Positions 27,226 to 36,954 of a stretch of 64,000 bases of DNA are shown one piece after another. The DNA is taken from contig JAGDBO010000007.1 of the NCBI GenBank assembly GCA_017959005.1, positions 29,604-93,603 on the forward strand, in the 5' to 3' direction. Source of the DNA: Bacteroidales bacterium. Lineage in GTDB: Bacteria > Bacteroidota > Bacteroidia > Bacteroidales > UBA932. The position numbers were made by a program, and so were the translations under genes. The notes under the pieces are model-generated. The model was not told the origin of the DNA and did no database searches. It saw nothing but the letters and a program-made list of their open reading frames with translations. Positions within the stretch are counted from its first letter, which is position 1; each line of letters begins with the position of its first letter.

Positions 27226-28695
27226 CTATTTATTAATCTTGGATGCAGGTGCATTCTTGAGAAGTTCTACCAGATACTTCCAGCATTTCTCAACTGATGC
27301 AATCTCAACTCTCTCATCCGGTGAGTGAGGTGAGTAGATTGTAGGACCGAATGAAACCATATCCCAGTTTGGATAAGCGGCTCCCAAAATTCCGCACTCA
27401 AGTCCTGCGTGAATTCCGGTAACCTCTGGCTCCTTGTTGTAAAGGCCTTTGTAAACATCCTTTGCAACCTTAAGGATAGGAGAGTTCATATCCAACTGCC
27501 ATCCTGAGTAACCACCTGAGAAGTTGCAGGTTCCACCTGCCAGCTCAACGATTGCTCTCATGCTCTCTGCAAGATCATACTTGGATGAATCTACAGAACT
27601 TCTCATAAGAGAGTGAACCTTAATGGTCTTAGCATCCTGCTGAACGATAGCCATGTTGTTGGATGTCTCAACGAATCCGGCAACGGTGTCACTCATTCTG
27701 TTTACTCCGTTAGGAATAGCGTAGATTGCTCTTACAATTGCAAGGGCTGTATTCTTCTCAATAGCAGGAGCTTTCTCCTTAACAGGAGCAATGGTAACCT
27801 TAAGATCCTTATCTGTATATTTATATTTCTCAGTTACCTCTTTTCTTACCTTAGAAACTATAGCGGCAACCTTTCTCTCATTCTTCTTAGGTATTGCAAC
27901 AATAGCGTGAGCATCTCTTGGGATTGAGTTGCGGATGCTGCCTCCTGCAATATTGCAGAGACGAACGTTGAGATCTCTCATAACAGGAACGAGAATTCTT
28001 GAGAGGATCTTGTTTGCATTTGCTCTGTAGAGAACGATGTCCATTCCTGAGTGACCGCCAATCAGACCGCTGACTGCAATCTTCTTGAATACGTATCCTG
28101 CAGGAACTTTCTCTGTCTTGTAGTTGAAGACAGCCTCACCGTCCAAACCGCCGGCACATCCTACATATATAATACCCTCAGTCTCGGAGTCCAGGTTCAT
28201 AAGAATCTCACCCTTGAGAATGCCTGGTTTCAAAGCCCTTGCACCGCTCATTCCGGTCTCCTCGTCTACTGTAAAGAGAGCCTCAATAGGTCCGTGCTTC
28301 AGTGTCTTTGATTTCAAAACTGCCATTGCCATTGAAACTCCGAGTCCGTTGTCTGCGCCCAAAGTTGTACCGGTAGCGTAAACCAAATCACCTACAATTC
28401 TAGGTTTGATAGGATCTGTCTTGAAGTCATGTTTTACATCAGGGTTCTTCTGAGGTACCATATCCAGGTGAGCCTCAAGGATAATGCCCGCCTTCTTCTC
28501 CATTCCCTTTGTTGCAGGTTTACGGATGATGACGTTTCCAATCTGATCTTTGATTGTCTCAAGACCGAGTTTCTTACCAAAGTTGTAAGCAAATTCTACA
28601 GCTTTGTCTTCATGCTTTGAAGGACGTGGAATCTTTGCCAGTTCGTTAAAGATTGTCCAGACCTCTTTTGGTTCTAGTTGATCTATAGTTTTCAT
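27226..28695 (-). CDS. pepD: Aminoacyl-histidine dipeptidase (peptidase D, M20 family)
   Basis: A 489-residue M20 metallopeptidase (PepD/Xaa-His dipeptidase). The start at 28695 gives MKTIDQLEPKEVWTIFNELA, the usual PepD N-terminus; the ATG at 28737 lies inside the upstream gene. Di-zinc ligands lie in the ILEAHLDMVPQK, GADNGLG and TVDEETGMSGA segments of the first 160 residues, and the final histidine in IHAGLECGILG near residue 436. It hydrolyses carnosine-like and other dipeptides in the cytoplasm. It starts 25 bases after the DUF4831 gene and is likely cotranscribed with it. Confidence 0.94.
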   Translation of the reverse strand: MKTIDQLEPKEVWTIFNELAKIPRPSKHEDKAVEFAYNFGKKLGLETIKDQIGNVIIRKPATKGMEKKAGIILEAHLDMVPQKNPDVKHDFKTDPIKPRIVGDLVYATGTTLGADNGLGVSMAMAVLKSKTLKHGPIEALFTVDEETGMSGARALKPGILKGEILMNLDSETEGIIYVGCAGGLDGEAVFNYKTEKVPAGYVFKKIAVSGLIGGHSGMDIVLYRANANKILSRILVPVMRDLNVRLCNIAGGSIRNSIPRDAHAIVAIPKKNERKVAAIVSKVRKEVTEKYKYTDKDLKVTIAPVKEKAPAIEKNTALAIVRAIYAIPNGVNRMSDTVAGFVETSNNMAIVQQDAKTIKVHSLMRSSVDSSKYDLAESMRAIVELAGGTCNFSGGYSGWQLDMNSPILKVAKDVYKGLYNKEPEVTGIHAGLECGILGAAYPNWDMVSFGPTIYSPHSPDERVEIASVEKCWKYLVELLKNAPASKINK

Positions 28696-28720
28696 ACAGT
28701 ATCTATAATTACTATTAACG

Positions 28721-29812
28721 TTATTTTCCCAAAGCAATATCTAAAGGAAAGTAAAGTACCTTTCCAAACTGATAAACCGGCACTCTGGTCTGCCCTATAA
28801 CCGTCTGCCCGTCAATAAGTTTTGCAGTTACCACAAGCGGAGTGCGGTAAGCAATCTTACCCTTTGAAGTCATAATCTCCTCCTGTGAAACGGCCTCTGC
28901 AATCTTCCCCTCGGTAACGGTAAGTTCAACATAAACGGGACGTCCGCTCATATTCTCCGCCGGCAGAAGACCCTGAGTGTCCGAGATGCGGAATGCAACG
29001 TAAGTCTGCTTTGCACTTCCCGCCTTTGGAACAACCTCAAAGGAAGCCTCCTGGTAAACCACGGAGTTTTTACCGGTGAAGAGTGAAGTGTACTCACTCT
29101 CCAACTTGTTGATATTCTCTACCGCAGAACCCAAAGCGGCACCGCTGTAATTTGCATCCGTCTCCCCTACCAGTATATCAATTTTTTTCTCTCTAAGTTT
29201 GAAAATGAGATTTGCAGTCTCTTCCGCCTTTCTCTCGATAGACTTTGCAACTGTCTGAGTCTGAGGAACTGCCACCTTTTCAACCTCTCCGTTCTCATTT
29301 GTCACGCTCTTGTAAAGTTGAGTGGTCTGAGTTCCAAGATGCGGAACAGCTTCGTTGAATCTTGTCTGAAACTGTGAAGGAAAACGAAGTGGTGCACCCT
29401 CACTGTTGAAGTAACCCGGAGCAACAATAAGACCCTGTGATGAGAAGTTAAGGAAGTTGGCTCCCGCATTTTTTGAGTTACCGATATTGACTGCAACTGA
29501 GAGTGAAGGATCTGCTTCAACCAAAGGAGTAATCTCCACCTCTTCAATGCTGCAACTCTTCTTTGAACTCTTATCTGCTGAAACGCCAAGATACTTTTCA
29601 GAGTAAGATGCATAGGGACCTGCAGTAAAAGTTTTCACTGCAACCTTAACTCTTACACTTATGGAAGTCTGTGGAAGTGAGTAGATTATAGCGCCTTGTG
29701 GAAGCGGATCGGACTCTTTCAGAATTTGGGAGTTTGCCCTATTGGAACTTAAAATTACAAGTACCATTGAAAGCAAACATATTACTTTTTTCGTCCGCAT
29801 TTTCGGAATCAC
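28721..29812 (-). CDS. DUF4831 family exported protein
   Basis: A 363-residue protein of unknown function that I place in the Bacteroidota DUF4831 family from the conserved block in which TAGPYASYSEKYLGV occurs near residue 65, preceded by short beta-strands. A signal peptide ends around residue 29 (NRANSQ). An alternative start at 29800 would shorten it by four residues. The second half contains a helical stretch (about 200-245) and closes with beta-strands. No catalytic motif is visible. It precedes pepD by 25 bases on the same strand. Confidence 0.75.
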   Translation of the reverse strand: MIPKMRTKKVICLLSMVLVILSSNRANSQILKESDPLPQGAIIYSLPQTSISVRVKVAVKTFTAGPYASYSEKYLGVSADKSSKKSCSIEEVEITPLVEADPSLSVAVNIGNSKNAGANFLNFSSQGLIVAPGYFNSEGAPLRFPSQFQTRFNEAVPHLGTQTTQLYKSVTNENGEVEKVAVPQTQTVAKSIERKAEETANLIFKLREKKIDILVGETDANYSGAALGSAVENINKLESEYTSLFTGKNSVVYQEASFEVVPKAGSAKQTYVAFRISDTQGLLPAENMSGRPVYVELTVTEGKIAEAVSQEEIMTSKGKIAYRTPLVVTAKLIDGQTVIGQTRVPVYQFGKVLYFPLDIALGK

Positions 29813-29882
29813 TTTTTGTTTCAGCTGATTGTCAGAAAATTTCCCACTACAATTATAAGAATAATTGTTTAATAATGTATCA

Positions 29883-30794
29883 CTATTTCAATATATTTCT
29901 TTTCCAACGTCTGTGACTCCAAAGCCAATTCACCTTGTTTGCTCTGATATCTTCTTCCAAAAGTTGAGCAAAACGTTTGGTCACAAAGCCCTTCTCCAAC
30001 GTTGAAGCGTCCTCTGCAATTTCCTTGTAGTCAACGTGGTACCTACCTCTTGCAGCTTTCCTCATACTCAGATACACAACCGGCATCTTAAGTTTTACCG
30101 CCAGAAATTCAGGACCGGAAAGCATGTAAGTTGGCTGAGAAAGAAAAGTTACAACAGGATCATTTTTTCCGGTTGGGTTCTGATCTGCTATCAGAACGTA
30201 CGCAACTTTCTGCTCTTTGTTCTTTAGAGCATGACGTATCACCTCATTGGATTCCAACACTCCGCCTACTGAACCGGACTTCTTGTACTTCCTGGTTCTC
30301 AATAGTTTGATGAGTTCATTGGAGAGATTGTTCTTTGCTTTTTTATAGACAATGTATACCGGATTGGAGACATAACTGTTCTTTGCTCTTACACTCCTGT
30401 CTACGGAGACTCCGCTTATCATCTCCCAGTTTCCAAAGTGTCCCATAACAAAGAGAATCTTTCCGTGTTTTTCCTGCAGAGAGTTTGGAACCTCCTCGTT
30501 GGAAACCGTTATTCTCTTCCTTACTGCAACTGCAGAATGGCCTAAATCCCAGATACTTTCAAAGATAAGGTCACACATGTGACGGTAGTATTCATTGGTG
30601 AGTTTCTTTACCTCTTCATATCTCATCTCCGGAAATGAGCGGGCAATATTTGTGGTGATGACGGAGTATCTGTAACGAAACAGATTCTTTATGAAGAAGC
30701 GGGCGATATCCGAGAAGATGTAGTGAACTCCCAAAGGGAGAAGAGAAAAGATGTAAAGGAGGGAAAAAATTATCCGTGCAAAAAATTTAGTCAT
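29883..30794 (-). CDS. LpxL/HtrB-type lipid A acyltransferase family protein
   Basis: A 303-residue inner-membrane acyltransferase of the lysophospholipid-acyltransferase superfamily. One N-terminal membrane segment (about residues 5-25) precedes the catalytic domain. The HxxxxE motif reads HFGNWE near residue 118, and the later ADQNPTGKNDPVVTFL block near residue 205 corresponds to the substrate-binding part. In Bacteroidota such enzymes add a secondary acyl chain to lipid A or to related lipids; which one cannot be decided here. It is a single gene, transcribed away from the divergent peptide transporter gene. Confidence 0.88.
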   Translation of the reverse strand: MTKFFARIIFSLLYIFSLLPLGVHYIFSDIARFFIKNLFRYRYSVITTNIARSFPEMRYEEVKKLTNEYYRHMCDLIFESIWDLGHSAVAVRKRITVSNEEVPNSLQEKHGKILFVMGHFGNWEMISGVSVDRSVRAKNSYVSNPVYIVYKKAKNNLSNELIKLLRTRKYKKSGSVGGVLESNEVIRHALKNKEQKVAYVLIADQNPTGKNDPVVTFLSQPTYMLSGPEFLAVKLKMPVVYLSMRKAARGRYHVDYKEIAEDASTLEKGFVTKRFAQLLEEDIRANKVNWLWSHRRWKRNILK

Positions 30795-30871
30795 CTCTGT
30801 TGTTTTGCTAACTTCGGAGTAAAGATACTACTTTATTAAATATAAGACAGCCAACTTTTCCCAATTTTTAA

Positions 30872-30879
30872 TATATTTG
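30872..30879 (+). promoter_or_regulatory. Peptide transporter gene -7 element
   Basis: TATATTTG, 31 bases before the start codon at 30911. No TTTG is found at the standard -33 spacing, so the promoter is weaker or activator-dependent. Confidence 0.5.
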
Positions 30880-30910
30880 TCAAACTAGAAAACAATCAAT
30901 AAAAAGCAAT

Positions 30911-32494
30911 ATGTTTAAATCACATCCAAAGGGGTTGCTTGCAGCAGCTCTAAGTAACATGGGAGAGAGATTCGGCTACTACATTATGAACGCCGTACTT
31001 ACACTCTTCCTCTGTTCCAAGTTCGGACTGAGTGATCCTCAGGGCGGACTTATCTACTCATTCTTCTATTCAGGTATCTATGTGCTCTCTCTTGTCGGCG
31101 GTATAATCGCAGACAGAACAATGAATTACAAGGGTACTATTCAGAAAGGACTCGTCATTATGGCCCTCGGCTATATTGTTCTTTCCATCCCTATCCTTGC
31201 AACTCCTGAGAACAAAACAGGGCTTCTTATTCTTACTTGCGTAGCCCTCTTCCTCATTGCATTCGGTAACGGTCTCTTCAAAGGAAACCTCCAGGCAATC
31301 GTAGGTCAGATGTATGACAAGTTTGAAGCAGAGGCTGCTCTTCAAGGTCCTGAGGCTCTGAAACAAGCAAAGGAGAAGAGAGATTCCGGTTTCCAGATTT
31401 TCTATGTATTCATCAATATAGGAGGTCTTGTTGCTCCGTTCGTAGCTCCTCTTTTAAGAAGCTGGTGGCTGAAGGTTCACGGATTCCTCTACAACGCTCA
31501 GCTTCCTAAGCTTTGCCATGAGGCAATCAACAACGGAGGCCAGGTATCCGCAAACTTCAACACTGAAGCTGCTAAGGCTATCATAGAGGGTGGAGGTCAG
31601 GTACTTCCGCAGAGCGCAGATGCTGCCGTTCAGTTCAGTACTCAGTATTTGGATGTATTCAATACAGGTATCCACTACTCATTCATAGCATCAGTTGCTG
31701 CAATGATAATCTCTCTGATTATCTTTGTTTCAACCAAGAAGATATTCCCTAATCCGGAGAAGAAAGAGGCTGCTGCTGCAGCAAACTATACTCCTGAGGA
31801 GAAGGCTTTGATGGCAAAGGAGATCAAACAGAGAATGTATGCCCTCTTCGCTGTATTGGGTATCGTGATATTCTTCTGGTTCTCATTCCATCAGAACGGT
31901 CAGTCACTCTCTTACTTTGCAAGAGACTTTGTCAATACGGATAAGGTAGCACCTGAAATTTGGCAGGCTGTCAACCCATTCTTCGTAATTGTTCTGACTC
32001 CTGTAGTTATGCTCCTCTTTGGCGCTTTGGCAAAGAGAGGAAAGCAAGTCTCAACACCTAAGAAGATTGCCATAGGTATGGGTATTGCTGCAATGGCTTA
32101 TCTCTTCCTCTCAATCTTCTCTGCAAAGATGGGTTATCCTTCATCTAACGAGTTCCTTACATTAGATTCTGGTACTCAGGCAAGTATGAAAGCAGGATGG
32201 TGGGTTCTCATTGTTGTTTACTTCTTCCTTACAGTTGCAGAGCTCTTCATTTCACCTCTGGGACTCTCATTCGTAAGTAAAGTTGCTCCTAAACATCTCC
32301 AGGGTATTTGCCAGGCTCTCTGGCTCTGTGCAACCGCTATAGGAAACCTCTTCCTCTTCCTTGGACCTATGATGTACAACGTTATGCCTCTATGGAAATG
32401 CTGGGGTGTATTCCTCATCCTCTGTCTGCTCTCAATGGGCGTAATGTTCGGAATGGTGAAGTGGTTGGAGAGAGTAACCAACGAAAAACAATAA
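30911..32494 (+). CDS. POT family proton-coupled peptide transporter
   Basis: A 527-residue major-facilitator protein of the proton-dependent oligopeptide transporter family. The first helix carries the POT motif GERFGYYIMNAVLTLFL (residues 18-34), and the IGNLFLFLGPMMYN block lies in the last helices. A long soluble insertion (about residues 190-250, including the segment rich in AANYTPEEKALMAKEI around 290) separates the two six-helix halves. It should import di- and tripeptides with protons across the inner membrane. It is followed at once by a glycosyltransferase gene. The nearby pepD could use the imported peptides, but that link is only an inference. Confidence 0.92.
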   Translation: MFKSHPKGLLAAALSNMGERFGYYIMNAVLTLFLCSKFGLSDPQGGLIYSFFYSGIYVLSLVGGIIADRTMNYKGTIQKGLVIMALGYIVLSIPILATPENKTGLLILTCVALFLIAFGNGLFKGNLQAIVGQMYDKFEAEAALQGPEALKQAKEKRDSGFQIFYVFINIGGLVAPFVAPLLRSWWLKVHGFLYNAQLPKLCHEAINNGGQVSANFNTEAAKAIIEGGGQVLPQSADAAVQFSTQYLDVFNTGIHYSFIASVAAMIISLIIFVSTKKIFPNPEKKEAAAAANYTPEEKALMAKEIKQRMYALFAVLGIVIFFWFSFHQNGQSLSYFARDFVNTDKVAPEIWQAVNPFFVIVLTPVVMLLFGALAKRGKQVSTPKKIAIGMGIAAMAYLFLSIFSAKMGYPSSNEFLTLDSGTQASMKAGWWVLIVVYFFLTVAELFISPLGLSFVSKVAPKHLQGICQALWLCATAIGNLFLFLGPMMYNVMPLWKCWGVFLILCLLSMGVMFGMVKWLERVTNEKQ

Positions 32495-32495
32495 G

Positions 32496-33551
32496 TTGAA
32501 AGTTAACGTAGTTATATTAAACTGGAACGGCAAGGACTTCTTACAGAAGTTCTTGCCTTCCGTTTATTACAGCGTTTTGGAGAGTGATTTCTCCGTAGAT
32601 GTAGTTGTTGCAGACAACGGCTCAACGGATCAGTCACTTCTGGCTTTCAACACCGTTAAAGAATCCCTTCCACATTCGGAGGGGATAACGCTTAAATGGC
32701 TTCCTCTGGAGAAGAACTGGGGCTTTGCAAAGGGCTATAACTTAGCCTTTAAGAGACTCCAGGAGGAGGGAGACAATTCTGATTACTATCTTCTTCTCAA
32801 TTCAGATATTGAGACTCCGGAGGGCTGGCTTACTCCGCTTGTAAAATTTATGGAGGCCAATCCCTCTGTTTCAATCTGCCAGCCAAAGATTCTCTCCTAC
32901 TCTCATCAGAAGATGTTTGAATATGCAGGAGCTGCCGGCGGATTTATAGACCGCTGGGGATTCCCTTTCTGCCGCGGAAGAATTCTCTCCCACCTGGAGG
33001 AGGACCTGGGGCAGTATGATACCCCTATCAGATGTTTCTGGGCATCAGGGGCTTGCATGATGGTGCGCAGCAGCGTCTATAATAACCTGGGAGGGTTGGA
33101 TGACAACTTCTTTGCTCACATGGAGGAGATAGATTTCTGCTGGAGAAGCGCACTTATGGGGGGAGAAATCTGGTGCGTTCCTTCAAGCAAAGTTTACCAC
33201 GTGGGCGGCGGAACACTTCCTAACAACTCCCCAAGAAAACTCTACCTCAACTACCGCAACAACCTTCTTATGCTCTATAAAAACCTACCGGAGAGGGGAA
33301 AAGGTGGTAAGATATTCCTGCGTAAATGTCTGGACGGTCTCTCCGCCATCTGTTACTTTTTCCAGGGAAACTTCAAACTTGTTAGCGCAGTCTTTAAGGC
33401 TCACAGAGATTATAAAAAGATGAAGCGTGAGGCTTTGGTTTCACCACGCTCCAACTCTTATGTTACCGAGAGTGTTTACGGAACTGCACCTTTTTCTATC
33501 GTGAGAAAATTCTTTACAGGAAAGAAAAAGTTCTCCGATCTCTCCTTCTAA
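32496..33551 (+). CDS. Family 2 glycosyltransferase, TTG start
   Basis: A 351-residue GT-A fold glycosyltransferase. The start is TTG at 32496, one base after the stop of the transporter gene; it gives MKVNVVILNWNGKDFL, the conserved GT2 opening. ADNGSTD (residues 41-47), LNSDIETPEGWL (the DxD-like site near 101) and the GGLDDNFFAHMEEIDFCWR acceptor block (about 201-219) place it in the rhamnosyltransferase-like group. No membrane helices are seen, so it should act peripherally at the inner membrane on a lipid-linked sugar. Its stop codon overlaps that of the convergent PG0541-like gene. Confidence 0.9.
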   Translation: MKVNVVILNWNGKDFLQKFLPSVYYSVLESDFSVDVVVADNGSTDQSLLAFNTVKESLPHSEGITLKWLPLEKNWGFAKGYNLAFKRLQEEGDNSDYYLLLNSDIETPEGWLTPLVKFMEANPSVSICQPKILSYSHQKMFEYAGAAGGFIDRWGFPFCRGRILSHLEEDLGQYDTPIRCFWASGACMMVRSSVYNNLGGLDDNFFAHMEEIDFCWRSALMGGEIWCVPSSKVYHVGGGTLPNNSPRKLYLNYRNNLLMLYKNLPERGKGGKIFLRKCLDGLSAICYFFQGNFKLVSAVFKAHRDYKKMKREALVSPRSNSYVTESVYGTAPFSIVRKFFTGKKKFSDLSF

Positions 33552-33835
33552 TTATCTATACTCCAGATAAATACTCTGAGGCCCAGCCTCTCCTTTTGAG
33601 CATCCAGCTCTTCAAGATCTTTCTTCAGTTTCTTTGCCGCATCGTCATCCATAAAGGAGATGAGAGCGGAGTTGAGGGTTGGCCAGGCGTGTGAACCCAG
33701 GTGAGGCTCACCATCTTTACTTCCTGTTCCCGTTACCTGTTCCCACATGGTGTAACCCTTAATGAAGAGCTTTTCCATTACCACTTTAATGGCCTCATCG
33801 TGAGCCTGATTGTATGATATAAATACTGCTTTCAT
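33548..33835 (-). CDS. PG0541-family transporter-associated protein
   Basis: A 95-residue soluble protein with a PII-like (ferredoxin fold) layout, beginning MKAVFISYNQAHDEAIKVVM and including MWEQVTGTGSKDGEPHLGSHAWP. It matches my recollection of small proteins named PG0541 family transporter-associated, encoded next to RND pumps in Bacteroidota. It is the last gene of the efflux operon, three bases downstream of the pump. A sensing or modulating role is suggested by position but not shown. Confidence 0.7.
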   Translation of the reverse strand: MKAVFISYNQAHDEAIKVVMEKLFIKGYTMWEQVTGTGSKDGEPHLGSHAWPTLNSALISFMDDDAAKKLKKDLEELDAQKERLGLRVFIWSIDN

Positions 33836-33838
33836 AAT

Positions 33839-36800
33839 CTACTTTTTTGCTTTAAGTTTCTTACTGCGGGTAAGACCGAACGCCGCAAAGGTGGTATAGA
33901 GCACCGGAACGAATACCAGGGTTACCAGTGTGGAGACGCTCAATCCCCAGGCAACCGTCATACCCATACCTCTCCAAACTTCTGATCCTTCACCTCTTCC
34001 CAGGGCAAGAGGAAGCATACCAAGAACGGTTGTAAGAGTTGTCATAAGCACAGGACGCAGACGGGAGTGACCGGAATCCACAACGGCGCGGATGATTCCC
34101 ATACCTCTCTCTCTGTTGAGGTTGGCGTAATCTACCAGCACAATACCGTTGTTAACCACAATACCGATTGTCATTACCGCTCCCACCATAGCCATGATAC
34201 TCATTGGGGTTCCTGTAACTACCAGACCTATAAGCACTCCCACGAATGCAAACGGTACGGCGAACATAATCACGAACGGATAGGTAAGACTCTCAAACTG
34301 AGAAGCCATCACAATGAATACCAGGATTACAATCAGAACCATCAAAAGACCGAGGCTCTTGAATGTGCTTACCTGATCATCATAAGTACCTCCAATCTTC
34401 CAACTTACACCTGCAGGAAGACCGGCCTCCTCAATCTTTGCGGAAATAGCCTCATTCATATCACTGGTTGCCATACCGTCAGGCAGAGGTGCTGTAACGG
34501 AGACATATCTCTCACGATCTTTACGCTGGATTGTAGGAGGAGTCATAGCCTCAACGATAGTTCCAAGCTCACGCAACTTAATTGCCTGACCTGTAGAACT
34601 GTAAACAGTGATATTCTCAACATCCTTAAGGCTCTCTCTGTACTCGGGAGCATACCTTACTCTGATGTCATACTCATCTCCGCTCTCGCGATATTCTGAA
34701 GCAATGGCACCGTTGATTCTGTTACGCAGGAAGGTGGCAACCGTTGCTGTGTTGAGACCGTAGAGAGCAAGTTTCTCTCTGTCCAAATCTACCTGATACT
34801 CAGGAATGTAGTCATCTCTGCTTATAACGGTCTGCTTAACGCCCAACTCTTTGAACATCTTGGAAACCTCTGCGGCGGCAGCATCAGTTGCAGCAAAGTC
34901 ATAGCCGTAAAGGTCTATCTGGCAGACGGTTTGACCGCCCATTCCACCGCTCTGTCCGCCGGCCACAACGTTGTATCTTCTGATCTGGTTGTACTCTGCA
35001 AGCTCGCTCATCATAATGTTGGAGATCTCCTTGATGCTTCTCTTACGTTTCTCCATACTTCCAACACCTATGTTCATACTTATAATATGTGAACCGTTGG
35101 AACGCATAGATGCAAACATATTGTCTGAATCTGCCGTACCCTCGGAGAGTCCCAGACGCTCAATTTCAGGGAATTCCGTTCTCCACCTGCGGTCAAGTTC
35201 AAGGGCAAGGTCTCTTGTAATCTCCTGGCGTGTTCCTACAGGAAGCTGAACCGTAACGGAGATTCTTCCGTTATCCTGCTCAGGGATGAACTCGCTCTTA
35301 AGCATAGGTCCGCAAATTGCACCCACTGCGGCCAACACCGCAACGGCTATTGCAACTACTATTCTCTTATGACGCAGAGCCCAATCCAGGATTCTTGCAT
35401 AAGTGCGGCTCAACCAATCCAGAGCTTTGTTAATTGGAGTAAAGAGTATCTTGTACCACTTTGAGTCCTTGTCTTTATTCTTGGCTCTCAACATTCTGGA
35501 GCACATCATAGGGGTAAGTGCAAGTGCGCAGAGGGTTGATACCGTGATAACTATACTTACCATCCAACCCAACTGGCGGAACATGATTCCGGCAAGACCG
35601 CTCACAAGTGTCATCGGGAGGAATACGGCAAGAGTTGTGAGTGAAGAGGCCACAACCGCCATAGCCACCTCGTTGGTAGCATAGACCGCCGCCTGTTTAG
35701 GGTTACTTCCGTTGTCAATGTGAGTGGTGATGTTCTCCAGTACCACAATAGCCGCATCCACCACCATACCTATCGCGATGGAGAGGGAACTCATTGAGAT
35801 CATATTCAACGTATTACCCGTTGCAAAGAGGTATACCAGAGAGGCCAGCAGTGAGATAGGTATCGTGATGAGAATAATGATTGTAGCCCTCCATCTTCCC
35901 AGGAAGAAGAATACCACCAGCATCACAATCAAAAGGGTGATTATGATGGTCTTCTCCAGAGAGCCTATCGTTCTGATAATATTCTCCGTAGTATCAATGA
36001 TAACGTTAACCTTTACATCTGAAGGGAGTTTCTTCTGAAGACGAGGAAGCTCCTCGTTAACCTTCTTTACAATATTTACGGAGTTCTCACCGGTCTGCTT
36101 CTGAATGATAATCATACCGCCCAACTCTCCGTTTATGAAACTCTCCTGTGAGCGCTCCTGAAGTCCGTCCACAACTCTGGCTACATCTTTAAGATAGATA
36201 TTACCACCGTTGTATGAGCCAACTACAAGGTTTTCTATCTCTCTTGAGTTGTTGAACTCCTTCTGAACTCTAAGGGAATATGTATTGGAACCGGTCTCAA
36301 TTGAACCGGCCGGAATGTTTCTGTTTTCTGCAGAAATCAGAGAGGAGATGTTCTCAATGGTAAGGTTGTATGCATCCAGTTTATAAGGGTCACAGAGAAC
36401 CATAATCTCTCTCTTTGGAATACCGGAAACTGAAACGGAACCTACACCGTTCACTCTGGCGAGCTCATTTACAATGACCTCATCCATAATTCTATAGAGA
36501 CCAGGCATACTCTCCTTTGCCGTTACGGAGAGAATCAGAATTGGAATATCATCCGAGCCGAACTTAAAGATAACCGGGTTACCCGCACCGTCCGGCAGAG
36601 ATGATTTAACCATCTCAAGTTTGTCTCTTATATCATTGGTTGCATCCTCAATATCTCTACCATACTGGAACTCAAGGGTTACCACGGAGACATTCTCTCT
36701 GGATGCGGAAGATATATGCTTCAGATAGGAGACGCTGTTAAGCGTATTCTCTATTGGCTTGGATATATTGTTCTCAATATCAGAGGCACTGGCTCCTGCG

Positions 36801-36952
36801 TAAGAAGTCATAACCATCACTGAGTTACTCTCTATATGCGGGAACAAGTCTATAGGAAGAGTTACCAGAGAAAATATACCGAATATAGCTATAGCCACAA
36901 AGATTAAGGCTGTGGTTATAGGTTTCTTAACTGCTGATGAAAATAGACTCAT
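33839..36952 (-). CDS. RND efflux pump, inner-membrane permease (HAE1/AcrB-like)
   Basis: A 1037-residue proton-driven pump with the usual two halves, each made of a membrane bundle and a large periplasmic loop. Helix 1 is at residues 9-30, and PIDLFPHIESNSV follows. In helix 4 the proton relay reads GMVVDAAIVVLENI: the first aspartate is kept, but the second (AcrB Asp408) is Ala. In helix 10 NNGIVLVDYAN replaces the lysine-bearing AcrB sequence. These changes occur in other Bacteroidota pumps and suggest a different relay. It exports hydrophobic or amphiphilic compounds with the adaptor and TolC-type protein encoded upstream in the same operon. Confidence 0.94.
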   Translation of the reverse strand: MSLFSSAVKKPITTALIFVAIAIFGIFSLVTLPIDLFPHIESNSVMVMTSYAGASASDIENNISKPIENTLNSVSYLKHISSASRENVSVVTLEFQYGRDIEDATNDIRDKLEMVKSSLPDGAGNPVIFKFGSDDIPILILSVTAKESMPGLYRIMDEVIVNELARVNGVGSVSVSGIPKREIMVLCDPYKLDAYNLTIENISSLISAENRNIPAGSIETGSNTYSLRVQKEFNNSREIENLVVGSYNGGNIYLKDVARVVDGLQERSQESFINGELGGMIIIQKQTGENSVNIVKKVNEELPRLQKKLPSDVKVNVIIDTTENIIRTIGSLEKTIIITLLIVMLVVFFFLGRWRATIIILITIPISLLASLVYLFATGNTLNMISMSSLSIAIGMVVDAAIVVLENITTHIDNGSNPKQAAVYATNEVAMAVVASSLTTLAVFLPMTLVSGLAGIMFRQLGWMVSIVITVSTLCALALTPMMCSRMLRAKNKDKDSKWYKILFTPINKALDWLSRTYARILDWALRHKRIVVAIAVAVLAAVGAICGPMLKSEFIPEQDNGRISVTVQLPVGTRQEITRDLALELDRRWRTEFPEIERLGLSEGTADSDNMFASMRSNGSHIISMNIGVGSMEKRKRSIKEISNIMMSELAEYNQIRRYNVVAGGQSGGMGGQTVCQIDLYGYDFAATDAAAAEVSKMFKELGVKQTVISRDDYIPEYQVDLDREKLALYGLNTATVATFLRNRINGAIASEYRESGDEYDIRVRYAPEYRESLKDVENITVYSSTGQAIKLRELGTIVEAMTPPTIQRKDRERYVSVTAPLPDGMATSDMNEAISAKIEEAGLPAGVSWKIGGTYDDQVSTFKSLGLLMVLIVILVFIVMASQFESLTYPFVIMFAVPFAFVGVLIGLVVTGTPMSIMAMVGAVMTIGIVVNNGIVLVDYANLNRERGMGIIRAVVDSGHSRLRPVLMTTLTTVLGMLPLALGRGEGSEVWRGMGMTVAWGLSVSTLVTLVFVPVLYTTFAAFGLTRSKKLKAKK

Positions 36953-36954
36953 TT

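Noticed and set aside
34067-36038. Plus-strand ORFs opposite the RND pump
   Set aside because: Same reason: long open frames on the reverse strand of a conserved pump gene.
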